Shown: positions 43,911-52,130 of the stretch, piece by piece | Layout: each line of letters opens with the position of its first letter | Position numbering within the stretch: the first letter of the stretch is position 1 | Source of the DNA: Streptomyces sp. R28 | GTDB lineage: Bacteria; Actinomycetota; Actinomycetes; Streptomycetales; Streptomycetaceae | Assembly: GCF_041052385.1 (NCBI RefSeq) | Contig: NZ_CP163439.1 | Span: forward strand, 9,351,001-9,415,000 | DNA length: 64,000 bases | Reading direction: 5' to 3' | Position numbers and translations under genes: made by a program | Notes under the pieces: generated by a model | What the model was told of the DNA's origin: nothing | The model's input: only the letters and a program-made list of their open reading frames with translations | The model's database searches: none

Positions 43911-43931
43911 TGTCTCACCAGTGCTGTGACA
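43911..43931. promoter_or_regulatory. Imperfect 21-bp palindrome, candidate MerR operator
   Basis: TGTCTCA-CCAGTGC-TGTGACA is an inverted repeat with one mismatch in seven. It covers the spacer and -35 region of the MerR promoter, the usual place for MerR operators, in the gap shared with the divergent permease gene. Confidence 0.5.
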
Positions 43932-44124
43932 CCTCCTGCGACGCGCGGGACGGTACGGGACTGCCGTGTGAGATGTAACGCTCTGTGACGTACGCCACCG
44001 CGTGAGCCCAGCCCCTCGGGGAAGGTGACCCCTTGGTCTGCGCCATTTACCGAGGTCGCAGGCCATACGTACGTCCGGACACCTGAGCGCGACCCGCTCG
44101 GGCGCACCAGAGAGTGGTACCCCC

Positions 44125-45591
44125 GTGAGCAAGGACGCCGTGAACACGGCAGTGGCCGCACCCCGTACCGACGCGGCCTCGGTGCCCGCGGACGCGGGCG
44201 ACGCCGGTTACAGCAAGGACCTCAAGGCCCGCCACGTCAACATGATCGCCATCGGCGGGGCCATCGGCACCGGCCTCTTCCTCGGCGCCGGCGGACGCCT
44301 CCACAACGCGGGCCCGGCGCTGGCGATCGCCTACCTGGTCTGCGGCATCTTCGCCTTCTTCGTCGTCCGTGCCCTCGGCGAGCTGGTGCTCTACCGCCCC
44401 TCGTCCGGATCCTTCGTGTCGTACGCGCGCGAGTTCCTCGGCGAGAAGGGCGCGTACGTCGCCGGCTGGATGTACTTCCTGAACTGGTCGACGACCGGTA
44501 TCGCCGACATCACCGCGATCGCGCTGTACACGCACTACTGGAGCATGTTCACCGACATCCCCCAGTGGGTGCTGGCCCTGGCGGCCCTCGCGGTGGTCCT
44601 GGCGGTGAACCTGATCTCGGTGAAGATCTTCGGCGAGATGGAGTTCTGGTTCGCGATCATCAAGGTCGCCACGCTCGTCGGCTTCATGCTCATCGGCATC
44701 TTCCTGCTCGCCACCCAGCACGAGGTCGGCGGCCAGACCCCGGGCCTGGATGTGATCACCGACCACGGCGGCGTCTTCCCGCACGGCCTGATGCCCGTCG
44801 TCCTCGTCATGCAGGGCGTGATCTTCGCGTACGCCGCGCTGGAGCTGGTCGGCGTCGCGGCGGGCGAGACCGCCGAGCCGGAGAAGGTCGTCCCGCGCGC
44901 GGTGAACTCGATCATGTGGCGCGTCGGCCTCTTCTACGTCGGCTCGGTCGTCCTCCTCGCCCTCCTCCTCCCCGGCTCGCTCTACTCGGCCGACGAGAGC
45001 CCCTTCGTCACGGTCCTGTCGAAGATCGGCGTCGAGGGCGCGGGCGACGTGATGAACCTGGTGGTCCTGACGGCGGCGATGTCGTCGCTGAACTCCGGTC
45101 TGTACTCCACGGGCCGCATCCTCCGCTCGATGGCGATGGCGGGCTCGGCCCCGAAGTTCACCGCCCGCATGAACCGCAGCCAGGTCCCCTACGGCGGGAT
45201 CCTGCTCACCTGCGCGGTGTGCGTGCTCGGCGTCGGCCTGAACTACCTCATGCCCAGCCAGGCCTTCGAGATCGTGCTGAACGTCGCCTCCCTCGGCATC
45301 ATCTCGACCTGGGTGATCATCATGATCTGCCACCTGCTCTTCGTCCGCCGCGCCAAGGAGGGCCTGCTCACCCGACCGAGCTTCCGTCTCCCCGGCAGCC
45401 CGGTCACGGAGATCGTGACGATCGCCTTCCTCCTCTCCGTACTCGCCCTGATGTGGAACGACCCGGAGGTCGGCCGCAAGACCCTGCTCCTCATCCCGGT
45501 CATCGCGGCGATGCTGGTCGCCGGCTGGTACGCGATCCGACGCCGGGTCGCGCGAGCGGAGGACCGGGAGCTGACCGGCCTCACGAAGTAA
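44125..45591 (+). CDS. Amino-acid permease (APC superfamily, asparagine/GABA permease type)
   Basis: The 488-aa protein has about twelve hydrophobic segments and the APC/AAT signature HVNMIAIGGAIGTGLFLGAG in the first span, with ALGELVLYRPSSGSFVSYAR soon after and AVNSIMWRVGLFYVGSVVLL in the middle. The closest type by eye is L-asparagine or related proton-coupled amino-acid uptake. A hydrophilic 30-residue N-terminus precedes the first span. GTG 44125 is used; the ribosome binding site is weak. The divergent MerR gene is a candidate regulator. Confidence 0.88.
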   Translation: MSKDAVNTAVAAPRTDAASVPADAGDAGYSKDLKARHVNMIAIGGAIGTGLFLGAGGRLHNAGPALAIAYLVCGIFAFFVVRALGELVLYRPSSGSFVSYAREFLGEKGAYVAGWMYFLNWSTTGIADITAIALYTHYWSMFTDIPQWVLALAALAVVLAVNLISVKIFGEMEFWFAIIKVATLVGFMLIGIFLLATQHEVGGQTPGLDVITDHGGVFPHGLMPVVLVMQGVIFAYAALELVGVAAGETAEPEKVVPRAVNSIMWRVGLFYVGSVVLLALLLPGSLYSADESPFVTVLSKIGVEGAGDVMNLVVLTAAMSSLNSGLYSTGRILRSMAMAGSAPKFTARMNRSQVPYGGILLTCAVCVLGVGLNYLMPSQAFEIVLNVASLGIISTWVIIMICHLLFVRRAKEGLLTRPSFRLPGSPVTEIVTIAFLLSVLALMWNDPEVGRKTLLLIPVIAAMLVAGWYAIRRRVARAEDRELTGLTK

Positions 45592-45628
45592 CACGGAGTA
45601 ATCCGAGGCCGTTGTCAGTGGCGGCCTC

Positions 45629-45634
45629 TACGGT
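45629..45634 (+). promoter_or_regulatory. Candidate -10 (TACGGT) of macrodomain gene
   Basis: TACGGT ends 6 nt before ATG 45641 with no Shine-Dalgarno between, consistent with a leaderless transcript. Confidence 0.4.
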
Positions 45635-45640
45635 GGCGTC

Positions 45641-46129
45641 ATGTCGGAGATCACTTACATCCGGGGTGACGCCACCGTTCCGTCGGCGAAGGGCGTCAAG
45701 GTGATCGCCCATGTCTGCAACGACATCGGGGGCTGGGGGAAGGGCTTCGTCCTGGCCATATCGCGCCGCTGGCCGGAGCCCGAGAAGTCCTACCGCGCAT
45801 GGCACCGCGAGCGCGCCTCGAACGACTTCGCCCTGGGCGCGGTCCAGTTCGTCCAGGTGGAGCCGTATGTCTGGGTTGCCAACATGGTCGGCCAGCGCGG
45901 CATCCGGACCGGCAGCAAGGGGGTGCCCGTGCGCTACGAGGCGATCGACCTGGCGCTGGAACGGCTGGCCGACAAGGTGGCCGAACTCGGCGCGTCCGTG
46001 CACATGCCGCGAATAGGGTGCGGGTTGGCCGGTGGCAAGTGGTCCCGCGTCGAACCGCTGATCACCGAGCGGTTGGTGCGACGGGGGATAGCCGTCACGG
46101 TCTACAACCAGGGGGAGGGCGCAAGTTGA
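45641..46129 (+). CDS. Macrodomain (ADP-ribose binding) protein
   Basis: The 162-aa protein is a stand-alone macrodomain: ITYIRGDATVPSAKGVKVIA, HVCNDIGGWGKGFVLAISRR (substrate loops with Asn and Gly) and HMPRIGCGLAGGKWSRVEPL (phosphate-binding loop). The variant HVCNDIGGWGKGF in place of HxxNxxGxxG-A resembles the ALC1/TARG1-like macrodomains that hydrolyse ADP-ribose esters. It could bind or process ADP-ribose derivatives. Its stop overlaps the TTG start of a PfkB-type kinase (TTGA), which links the two products. Confidence 0.88.
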   Translation: MSEITYIRGDATVPSAKGVKVIAHVCNDIGGWGKGFVLAISRRWPEPEKSYRAWHRERASNDFALGAVQFVQVEPYVWVANMVGQRGIRTGSKGVPVRYEAIDLALERLADKVAELGASVHMPRIGCGLAGGKWSRVEPLITERLVRRGIAVTVYNQGEGAS

Positions 46130-47043
46130 GCCGCGACATCGACGTGCTCGTGCTGGGCGGTGCCGGGGTGGACACGATCGTGTACGTCCCCGAGCTGCCG
46201 CTCCCGTACGCCGACAGCTACATGATCGACAGCGGGATCCGTACCCGCGCCGGTCAGACCGGGGATTTCGTCGCCATCGGACTCAGCGGCCTCGGCCTGC
46301 GCACCCACCACCTCGACTTCCTCGGCGAGGACCCCGAGGGCGACCTCGTCCGAGCCCTGCACCGCGAGCACGGCATCGCCCTGACCGCGGTCCCGCAGCC
46401 CGCCGGCACCAAGCGCGCGGTCAACCTGGTCGGGCCGGACGGACGGCGCCTGTCCCTGTACGACACCAGCAGGGCACACGCGGACGACCGGTTCCCCGAG
46501 GACACACTGCGGACCCTCGCGGGGGCCGGCCGGCACGCGCATGTGTCGATCACCCACCCCTGCACCCATGCCCTCCCCGCCCTCCGCGAGGCCGGCGTCT
46601 CGCTCTCCACCGACCTCCACAACTGGGACGGCGAGAACCCGTACCACGAGCCTTTCGCGTACGCGGCCGACGTGGTGTTCCTCTCCGCGGCCGCCCTGAC
46701 CGACCCGGAGCGGACCATGCGCCGCATCGCCGAGCGGGGGAGAGCCGAGGTGGTCGTCGCCACCGCCGGAGCGGAGGGCGCGTACCTACTGACCGAGGGC
46801 GTGCTCACGCACGTTCCCACGGTGGCCCCGCCGGCGCCGGTGGTGGACTCCAACGGCGCCGGCGACGCCTTCGCGGCCGCCTTCCTCTACGGCAGGCTGT
46901 CCGGCGAGCCACCGCACCGATGCGCTCTGTACGGCGCGGTGGCCGGCGCCCACGCCTGCACCGTGCCATCGACGCAGACGGACGCGATCGGACGGGACGA
47001 ACTCCTCGCGCGCGCGGCCTCGTTCGAGGCCCTGAGGCCCTGA
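46126..47043 (+). CDS. PfkB-family (ribokinase-like) carbohydrate kinase
   Basis: The 305-aa protein belongs to the PfkB family: VLVLGGAGVDTIVYVPELPL at the N-terminus, RTRAGQTGDFVAIGLSGLG as the first glycine signature, and DSNGAGDAFAAAFLYGRLSG with the catalytic Asp and anion hole. It would phosphorylate a sugar or nucleoside. The start must be the rare TTG 46126, preceded by GGGGGAGG at 8 nt and overlapping the macrodomain stop, so the kinase is translationally coupled. Its last codons and stop are within the octamer array at 47026-47073. Confidence 0.88.
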   Translation: MSRDIDVLVLGGAGVDTIVYVPELPLPYADSYMIDSGIRTRAGQTGDFVAIGLSGLGLRTHHLDFLGEDPEGDLVRALHREHGIALTAVPQPAGTKRAVNLVGPDGRRLSLYDTSRAHADDRFPEDTLRTLAGAGRHAHVSITHPCTHALPALREAGVSLSTDLHNWDGENPYHEPFAYAADVVFLSAAALTDPERTMRRIAERGRAEVVVATAGAEGAYLLTEGVLTHVPTVAPPAPVVDSNGAGDAFAAAFLYGRLSGEPPHRCALYGAVAGAHACTVPSTQTDAIGRDELLARAASFEALRP

Positions 47044-47073
47044 GGCCCTGAGGCCCTGAGGCCCTGAGGCCCC
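47026..47073. repeat. Octamer tandem repeat GAGGCCCT at the kinase 3' end
   Basis: Five perfect copies of GAGGCCCT and a sixth variant GAGGCCCC, followed by GAAGGCCCC. The kinase stop TGA (47041-47043) is formed where the second and third copies meet, so a change in copy number would preserve or alter the last residues depending on frame. Confidence 0.92.
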
Positions 47074-47098
47074 GAAGGCCCCAAGGCCCCCTAGGACG

Positions 47099-48610
47099 TC
47101 AGTGCTCGCCCTCGTGCCCGTGGTCGTGCACGCCGTTCGTAGCCGCGATCTTCTTCCAGGACTTCGGCTGCACCGGGTCCTTGGCCGACCTGGCGATGGA
47201 CGCACTGCGCGCCGCCGGAGCGGCCGGCTTCGACGGCTGGAACAGCCACGTGTCGAAGAGCGCCGCCAGCGGCTTGCCGGACACCTCCTCGGCGTACCGC
47301 TGGAAGTCGGCCACCGACGCGTTGCCGTAGGCGTACTTCTGCGTCCAGCCCTTGAGAATGGCGAAGAAGGCGTCGTCCCCGATCTCGTTGCGCAGCGCCT
47401 GCAGCGTCAGGGCACCCCGGTCGTAGACCGCGATGTGGAACTGGTTCTCCGGCCCGGGGTCACCGGGCCGCACCTGCCAGAAGGCATCGCCGGCCGCACG
47501 CGAGGCGTACACGTAGTCGGCGATCTCCTGCGCCGTCCCCTCACCCTCGTGCTCCGACCACAGCCACTGCGCGTACCGGGCGAAGCCCTCGTTGATCCAG
47601 ATGTCCTTCCAGTCCTTGACGGACACCAGGTCGCCGTACCACTGATGGGCGAGCTCATGGACGACGACGGAGGTGTTCGACCCGTTCGCGAAGTTCGCCG
47701 GGCTGTAGAACGGCCGCGTCTGCGTCTCCAGGGCGTACCCCGTGTCGGTGTTCGGCACATACCCGCCGAGCGCGTTGTAGGGGTACGGCCCGAAGTACTC
47801 GCTCAGCCAGTCGGCGATCTCCCCGGTCCGCTCGATGCTCGCCCGCGCCGCGCCGTAGTGGTCGCCCAGGTCCTTGCTGTAGGCGTTGATGACCGGAATA
47901 CCGCTCTCGCTGGTCCCCGTGGTCACGTCGAACTTGCCGACCGCGAGCGTGGCGAGATAGGTCGCCTGGGGCTTGTTCGAGCGCCAGTTGTAGCGGGTCC
48001 AGCCCAGCCGTGAACTCGTCGACTGCAGCGTGCCGTTGGAGATGGCCTGCGTGCCGTCCGGGACCAGCACCGAGACGTCGTACGTCGCCTTGTCGAGCGG
48101 GTGGTCGTTGCTCGGGAACCACCACCAGGCGGCCTCGGGCTCGTTCGCCCCGACACCGCCGTCCGGGGTGCGGTGCCAACTGGTGAAGCCGTACGCCTTC
48201 TTCGACGACGGCACACCGCGGTAGCGCACGACGACCGTGACAGCCGTGCCCTTGGCCAGCGGGCTCTTCGGCGTGATCTCCAGCTCGTGCTCGCCCGACG
48301 TCCCGAACGACGCTTTCGCGCCGTTGACCCGGACCTCGTCGACGTCCAGCAGGAAGTCCAGATTGAAGCGGGACAGATCCTGCGTGGTCTTGGCCAGCAG
48401 GGTCGCCGTACCCTCCAACTCGTCCGTGGCCGGCTGGTACTTCAGCCGGAGGTCGTAGTGGGAGACGTCGTATCCGCCGTTGCCGTAGGCCGGGTAGTAG
48501 GGGTCGCCGATGCCCGGAGCGCCGGGGGAGTTACTCGCGGCCGATGCCGGGATCGCCAGCATCAAAGAGGCGGTTGCGAGCGCGCCCGGCGCCATGATTC
48601 TGCGGTGCAC
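47099..48610 (-). CDS. Secreted M1-family zinc metallopeptidase
   Basis: The 503-aa protein has a signal peptide (MAPGALATASLMLAIPASAA) and an M1 aminopeptidase catalytic centre: HELAHQWYGD at about residue 319 with the third ligand Glu in NEGFARYAQWLW. The substrate-recognition loop is not the canonical GAMEN; the corresponding part reads GGYVPNTDTGYALETQT. N-terminal beta-domain sequence and a trimmed C-terminus fit the short secreted M1 type. The extreme C-terminus is His-rich (GVHDHGHEGEH). GTG 48610 has TTGGAG upstream. It is divergent from the S15-M14 operon. Confidence 0.9.
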   Translation of the reverse strand: MHRRIMAPGALATASLMLAIPASAASNSPGAPGIGDPYYPAYGNGGYDVSHYDLRLKYQPATDELEGTATLLAKTTQDLSRFNLDFLLDVDEVRVNGAKASFGTSGEHELEITPKSPLAKGTAVTVVVRYRGVPSSKKAYGFTSWHRTPDGGVGANEPEAAWWWFPSNDHPLDKATYDVSVLVPDGTQAISNGTLQSTSSRLGWTRYNWRSNKPQATYLATLAVGKFDVTTGTSESGIPVINAYSKDLGDHYGAARASIERTGEIADWLSEYFGPYPYNALGGYVPNTDTGYALETQTRPFYSPANFANGSNTSVVVHELAHQWYGDLVSVKDWKDIWINEGFARYAQWLWSEHEGEGTAQEIADYVYASRAAGDAFWQVRPGDPGPENQFHIAVYDRGALTLQALRNEIGDDAFFAILKGWTQKYAYGNASVADFQRYAEEVSGKPLAALFDTWLFQPSKPAAPAARSASIARSAKDPVQPKSWKKIAATNGVHDHGHEGEH

Positions 48611-48803
48611 GAAAGCTCCAAGTCGTAGGGGCCCGAAGTCTGTCCGGAGCCTATTCACCACCTGTGTCCCCTGTGTGTCCATGACCACTGCTGTCACACG
48701 ATCGCCATTCGGCCGACATGAGCCGACCCGACCCAAGGGCGTTTATCGGCCACTGAGGACCTCATGGGTCATCAGCCCACCTCTTCTGCACGGGAGTTGA
48801 CCG

Positions 48804-50774
48804 ATGTACCGTCCGCGCATGCCGATACGCATGCGCTTCACGATCTGGCGACCGCTCGCGACGGTGGCCACGGCTGCCCTCATGGCCACGTTCCTGACAC
48901 CCGCGACGGCGCACGCCGCCCCGCCGGAGAGCAGACCCGTCTACTCGTACGAGAACGCCATCCGCGAGGCCGTATGGGTGGACACCGGACTCGACCACGA
49001 CCGCGACGGCAAGGGCGACCGCGTCGCCGTCGACATCGTCCGGCCCCGGGAAGCGGACCGGCAGGGCCGCAAGATACCCGTCATCATGGACGCCAGCCCG
49101 TACTACTCCTGCTGCGGGCGCGGCAACGAGAGCCAGAAAAAGACGTACGACGCCAACGGCAACATCGTCCGGATGCCGCTGTTCTACGACAACTACTTCG
49201 TGCCCCGCGGCTACGCCTTCGTCGGCGTCGACCTCGCCGGCACCAACCGCTCCGACGGCTGCGTGGACGTCGGCGGCCGCTCCGACGTCCTCTCCGCGAA
49301 GGCCGTCGTCGACTGGCTGAACGGCCGCGCCAAGGCGTACACGACCCGCACCGGCACCGCCAAGGCCAAGGCGACGTGGACCAACGGCCGCACCGGCATG
49401 ATCGGCAAGAGCTGGGACGGCACCATAGCCAACGGCGTCGCCGCCACCGGCGTCCAGGGCCTGAAGACCATCGTCCCGATCAGCGCCATCTCCTCCTGGT
49501 ACGACTACTACTTCCAGCAGGGCGCCCCGCTGTACGACTCCGGCCCCGACGCGCTGTCCGACTACGTCGACAGCCCCGACGCCCGCGCCAAGTGCGCCGC
49601 CGTCCAGCAGCAGCTCGTCGACGGGGCCCCGCGCACCGGTGACTGGACGCCCCTGTGGACCGAGCGCGACTACGTGAAGGACGCCCGCAAGGTCCGGGCC
49701 AGCGTCTTCCTGATCCACGGCATGCAGGACCTCAACGTCCGTATGAAGCATCTCGGTCAGTGGTGGGACGCCCTGGCGAAGAACGGCGTCGAGCGCAAGA
49801 TCTGGCTCTCCCAGACCGGCCACGTCGACCCCTTCGACTTCCGCCGCGCGCAGTGGGTGGAGACCCTGCACCGCTGGTTCGACCACGAACTCCTCGGCTA
49901 CGACAACGGCATCGACCGTGAGCCGACGGCCGACATCGAGCGCCACCCCGACCAGTGGGTCACCTCCAAGCTCTGGCCGCCGCGCGGCACCGACACCACC
50001 ACCCTGCGCCCCGCCCAGGGCACCCAGGCCGGCGTCGGCGCCCTCGGCCTGCGCAAGGGCAACGGCACCGAGACCTTCACCGACGACCCGCAGCACGGCG
50101 AGACCGACTGGGCCGCGCACATCGACCAGCCCACCCCCGACAAGGCGGGGTTCGTGACCAAGCCGCTCACCCGCGACCTGCGCCTGTCCGGCTCCTCCGA
50201 GGTCACCGTCACCGCGACCCCGAGCACCGCGACGGCCCACCTCTCCGCCGCCCTGGTCGACCTCGGCCCCGACACCATCCGCGACTACGCGACGAGCGGC
50301 GAGGGCATCACCACGCTCACCGACCGCACCTGCTGGGGCGTGAGCACCACCGGCGACAGCGCCTGCTTCAAGGAGACCAAGGCCAAGACCGCCGACGTCG
50401 ACTACACGGTCGTCAGCCGCGGCTGGGCCGACCTGGGGAACTACGCCTCCGACCTGAAGGGCGTACCGCTGACGCCGGGCAAGCCTTACACCATCGCCCT
50501 CGACCTGGCGGCCACCGACCACGTGGTCCCGGCGGGTCACCGCCTCGCCCTGATCATCGCCGGCACGGACAAGGACCTGATCGACCCTCCGTCGACGACC
50601 CCGACCCTCACGCTCGACCTCTCCCGTACGAAGGCCCGTCTCCCGCTGGTCGGCGGCGCCTCCGCGTTCGCCCGTGCCACGGCGGGCGCCGTGTCCGCAG
50701 CCGTCGAGGCCGCGCCTCTCGACGGCGTGAGCGCACCCCGCACCACTCACCGCATCCCGAAGGGAGGCCAGTGA
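48804..50774 (+). CDS. Secreted S15-family Xaa-Pro dipeptidyl-peptidase
   Basis: The 656-aa protein has a signal peptide (TVATAALMATFLTPATAHA) and the CocE/X-Pro dipeptidyl-peptidase fold. The nucleophile is Ser203 in IGKSWDGTIANG, with Asp309 in HGMQDLNVRM and His340 in TGHVDPFDF. A C-terminal beta-sandwich carrying AGHRLALIIAGTDKD completes the family. It removes X-Pro dipeptides from peptides outside the cell. ATG 48804 follows GGGAG. Its TGA overlaps the GTG start of the M14 gene, so the two are coupled. Confidence 0.9.
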   Translation: MYRPRMPIRMRFTIWRPLATVATAALMATFLTPATAHAAPPESRPVYSYENAIREAVWVDTGLDHDRDGKGDRVAVDIVRPREADRQGRKIPVIMDASPYYSCCGRGNESQKKTYDANGNIVRMPLFYDNYFVPRGYAFVGVDLAGTNRSDGCVDVGGRSDVLSAKAVVDWLNGRAKAYTTRTGTAKAKATWTNGRTGMIGKSWDGTIANGVAATGVQGLKTIVPISAISSWYDYYFQQGAPLYDSGPDALSDYVDSPDARAKCAAVQQQLVDGAPRTGDWTPLWTERDYVKDARKVRASVFLIHGMQDLNVRMKHLGQWWDALAKNGVERKIWLSQTGHVDPFDFRRAQWVETLHRWFDHELLGYDNGIDREPTADIERHPDQWVTSKLWPPRGTDTTTLRPAQGTQAGVGALGLRKGNGTETFTDDPQHGETDWAAHIDQPTPDKAGFVTKPLTRDLRLSGSSEVTVTATPSTATAHLSAALVDLGPDTIRDYATSGEGITTLTDRTCWGVSTTGDSACFKETKAKTADVDYTVVSRGWADLGNYASDLKGVPLTPGKPYTIALDLAATDHVVPAGHRLALIIAGTDKDLIDPPSTTPTLTLDLSRTKARLPLVGGASAFARATAGAVSAAVEAAPLDGVSAPRTTHRIPKGGQ

Positions 50775-52042
50775 TCGGTATCCGAGCCGTCAGCCTCGCC
50801 GCGGCCGCCCTCGCCGCATCCCTCGTCGCCGTACCCGCGCACGCCGCCGAGACCCCGCCCCGCACCGGCTTCGAGCAGTCGAACGGCGCCGACTGGACCG
50901 GGCAGTCCGAGGAGCAGGACTTCCTCGCGGCCGTGGACAAGGCGAGCGACGAGGTCTCCGTCGCCCGCATCGGTACGACGAAACAGGACCGCCCGCTCCA
51001 ACTCGTCCGCATCGGCACCAGCCCCACCCCGAACAAGGTGCTGCTCATCTGCAGCCAGCACGGCGACGAACCCTCCGGCCGCGAGGCCTGCCTGTCCACC
51101 GTGCGCGACCTGGCGTACGCGAAGGACCGGCAGACCCGGCGCTTCCTGGAGCGCACCACCCTGCTGGTCGTGCCCACCGCCAACCCCGACGGCCGGGCCG
51201 CCGACACCCGCGGCAACAGCGACGGCGTGGACATCAACCGCGACCACATCGCGCTCCGGACCGCCGAGGGCCGTGCCATGGCCGCGCTCATCCGCGACCA
51301 GCGCCCCGACGTCGTCTACGACCTGCACGAGTACGGCGCCACACCCAAGTACTACGACAAGGACCTGTTCGACCTGTGGCCCCGCAACCTCAACACGGAC
51401 ACGCACGTCCACGACGAGGCACAGGCCCTGTCCCAGTCGTACGTTCGCCCCGCCGCCACGGGCGCCGGCTACTCGACCGGCACGTACGGCATCTGGACCG
51501 ACCCGGTCACCGGCGATCCGATCCGGCAGGTCGCCGGTGACGGCCAGGAACGCATCCTGCGGAACATGTCCGGCGTCAAGCACGCGGTGGGCCTGCTCAT
51601 CGAAAGCCGCAGCGACCCGCTCACCGATGCGGAGAAGGCCGACGAGGCGCTGAACAACCGGCGCCGGGTGAGCTCCCAACTCACCGCGCTGGACGGCCTG
51701 TTCGAGTTCACCGACGCCCGTCGCGACCGGATCGAGGCGGCGACCGGAACTGCCCGGCTCGCCGGCTACGCCGACACCGGACCCGTCTACCTCGGCGGCG
51801 CCGACAACGATCCGCCCGAACCCGCCGAGGTGATCCAGGACCCGCCCTGCGGATACCGGCTCACCACCGACCAGTACACGCAGGTCAAGGACGAACTGGC
51901 CCTGCACGGAGTGAGGTCGGGGGCGACCTCCACGGGCGCCCTGGTCCCGCTCCGCCAGTCCCTGCGCGCCCTCGTCCCGCTGCTCCTCGACGAGCGCGCC
52001 CCGTACCACCTCACCGCCGGTCAGCCCGACACCGACTGCTGA
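50771..52042 (+). CDS. Secreted M14-family zinc carboxypeptidase
   Basis: The 423-aa protein has a signal peptide ending AHAAE and the M14 zinc centre: His97 and Glu100 in SQHGDEPSGREA, His186 in YDLHEYGA, and a candidate catalytic Glu278 in GLLIESRSD. NPDGRAADTRGNSDGVDINR carries the Asn-Arg substrate-binding pair. It would trim C-terminal residues of extracellular peptides. GTG 50771 overlaps the S15 stop (GTGA) and has AAGGGAGG upstream. Together with the M1 and S15 enzymes it forms a complementary set of exopeptidases. Confidence 0.9.
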   Translation: MIGIRAVSLAAAALAASLVAVPAHAAETPPRTGFEQSNGADWTGQSEEQDFLAAVDKASDEVSVARIGTTKQDRPLQLVRIGTSPTPNKVLLICSQHGDEPSGREACLSTVRDLAYAKDRQTRRFLERTTLLVVPTANPDGRAADTRGNSDGVDINRDHIALRTAEGRAMAALIRDQRPDVVYDLHEYGATPKYYDKDLFDLWPRNLNTDTHVHDEAQALSQSYVRPAATGAGYSTGTYGIWTDPVTGDPIRQVAGDGQERILRNMSGVKHAVGLLIESRSDPLTDAEKADEALNNRRRVSSQLTALDGLFEFTDARRDRIEAATGTARLAGYADTGPVYLGGADNDPPEPAEVIQDPPCGYRLTTDQYTQVKDELALHGVRSGATSTGALVPLRQSLRALVPLLLDERAPYHLTAGQPDTDC

Positions 52043-52130
52043 AACGGCTGAGATCGACGGGATCTGTGGTAGGTCCTGGGAGACGACGTGGAACCGGCGT
52101 ATCCACCGTTCACCGGGGAAGGTGCCGCAG

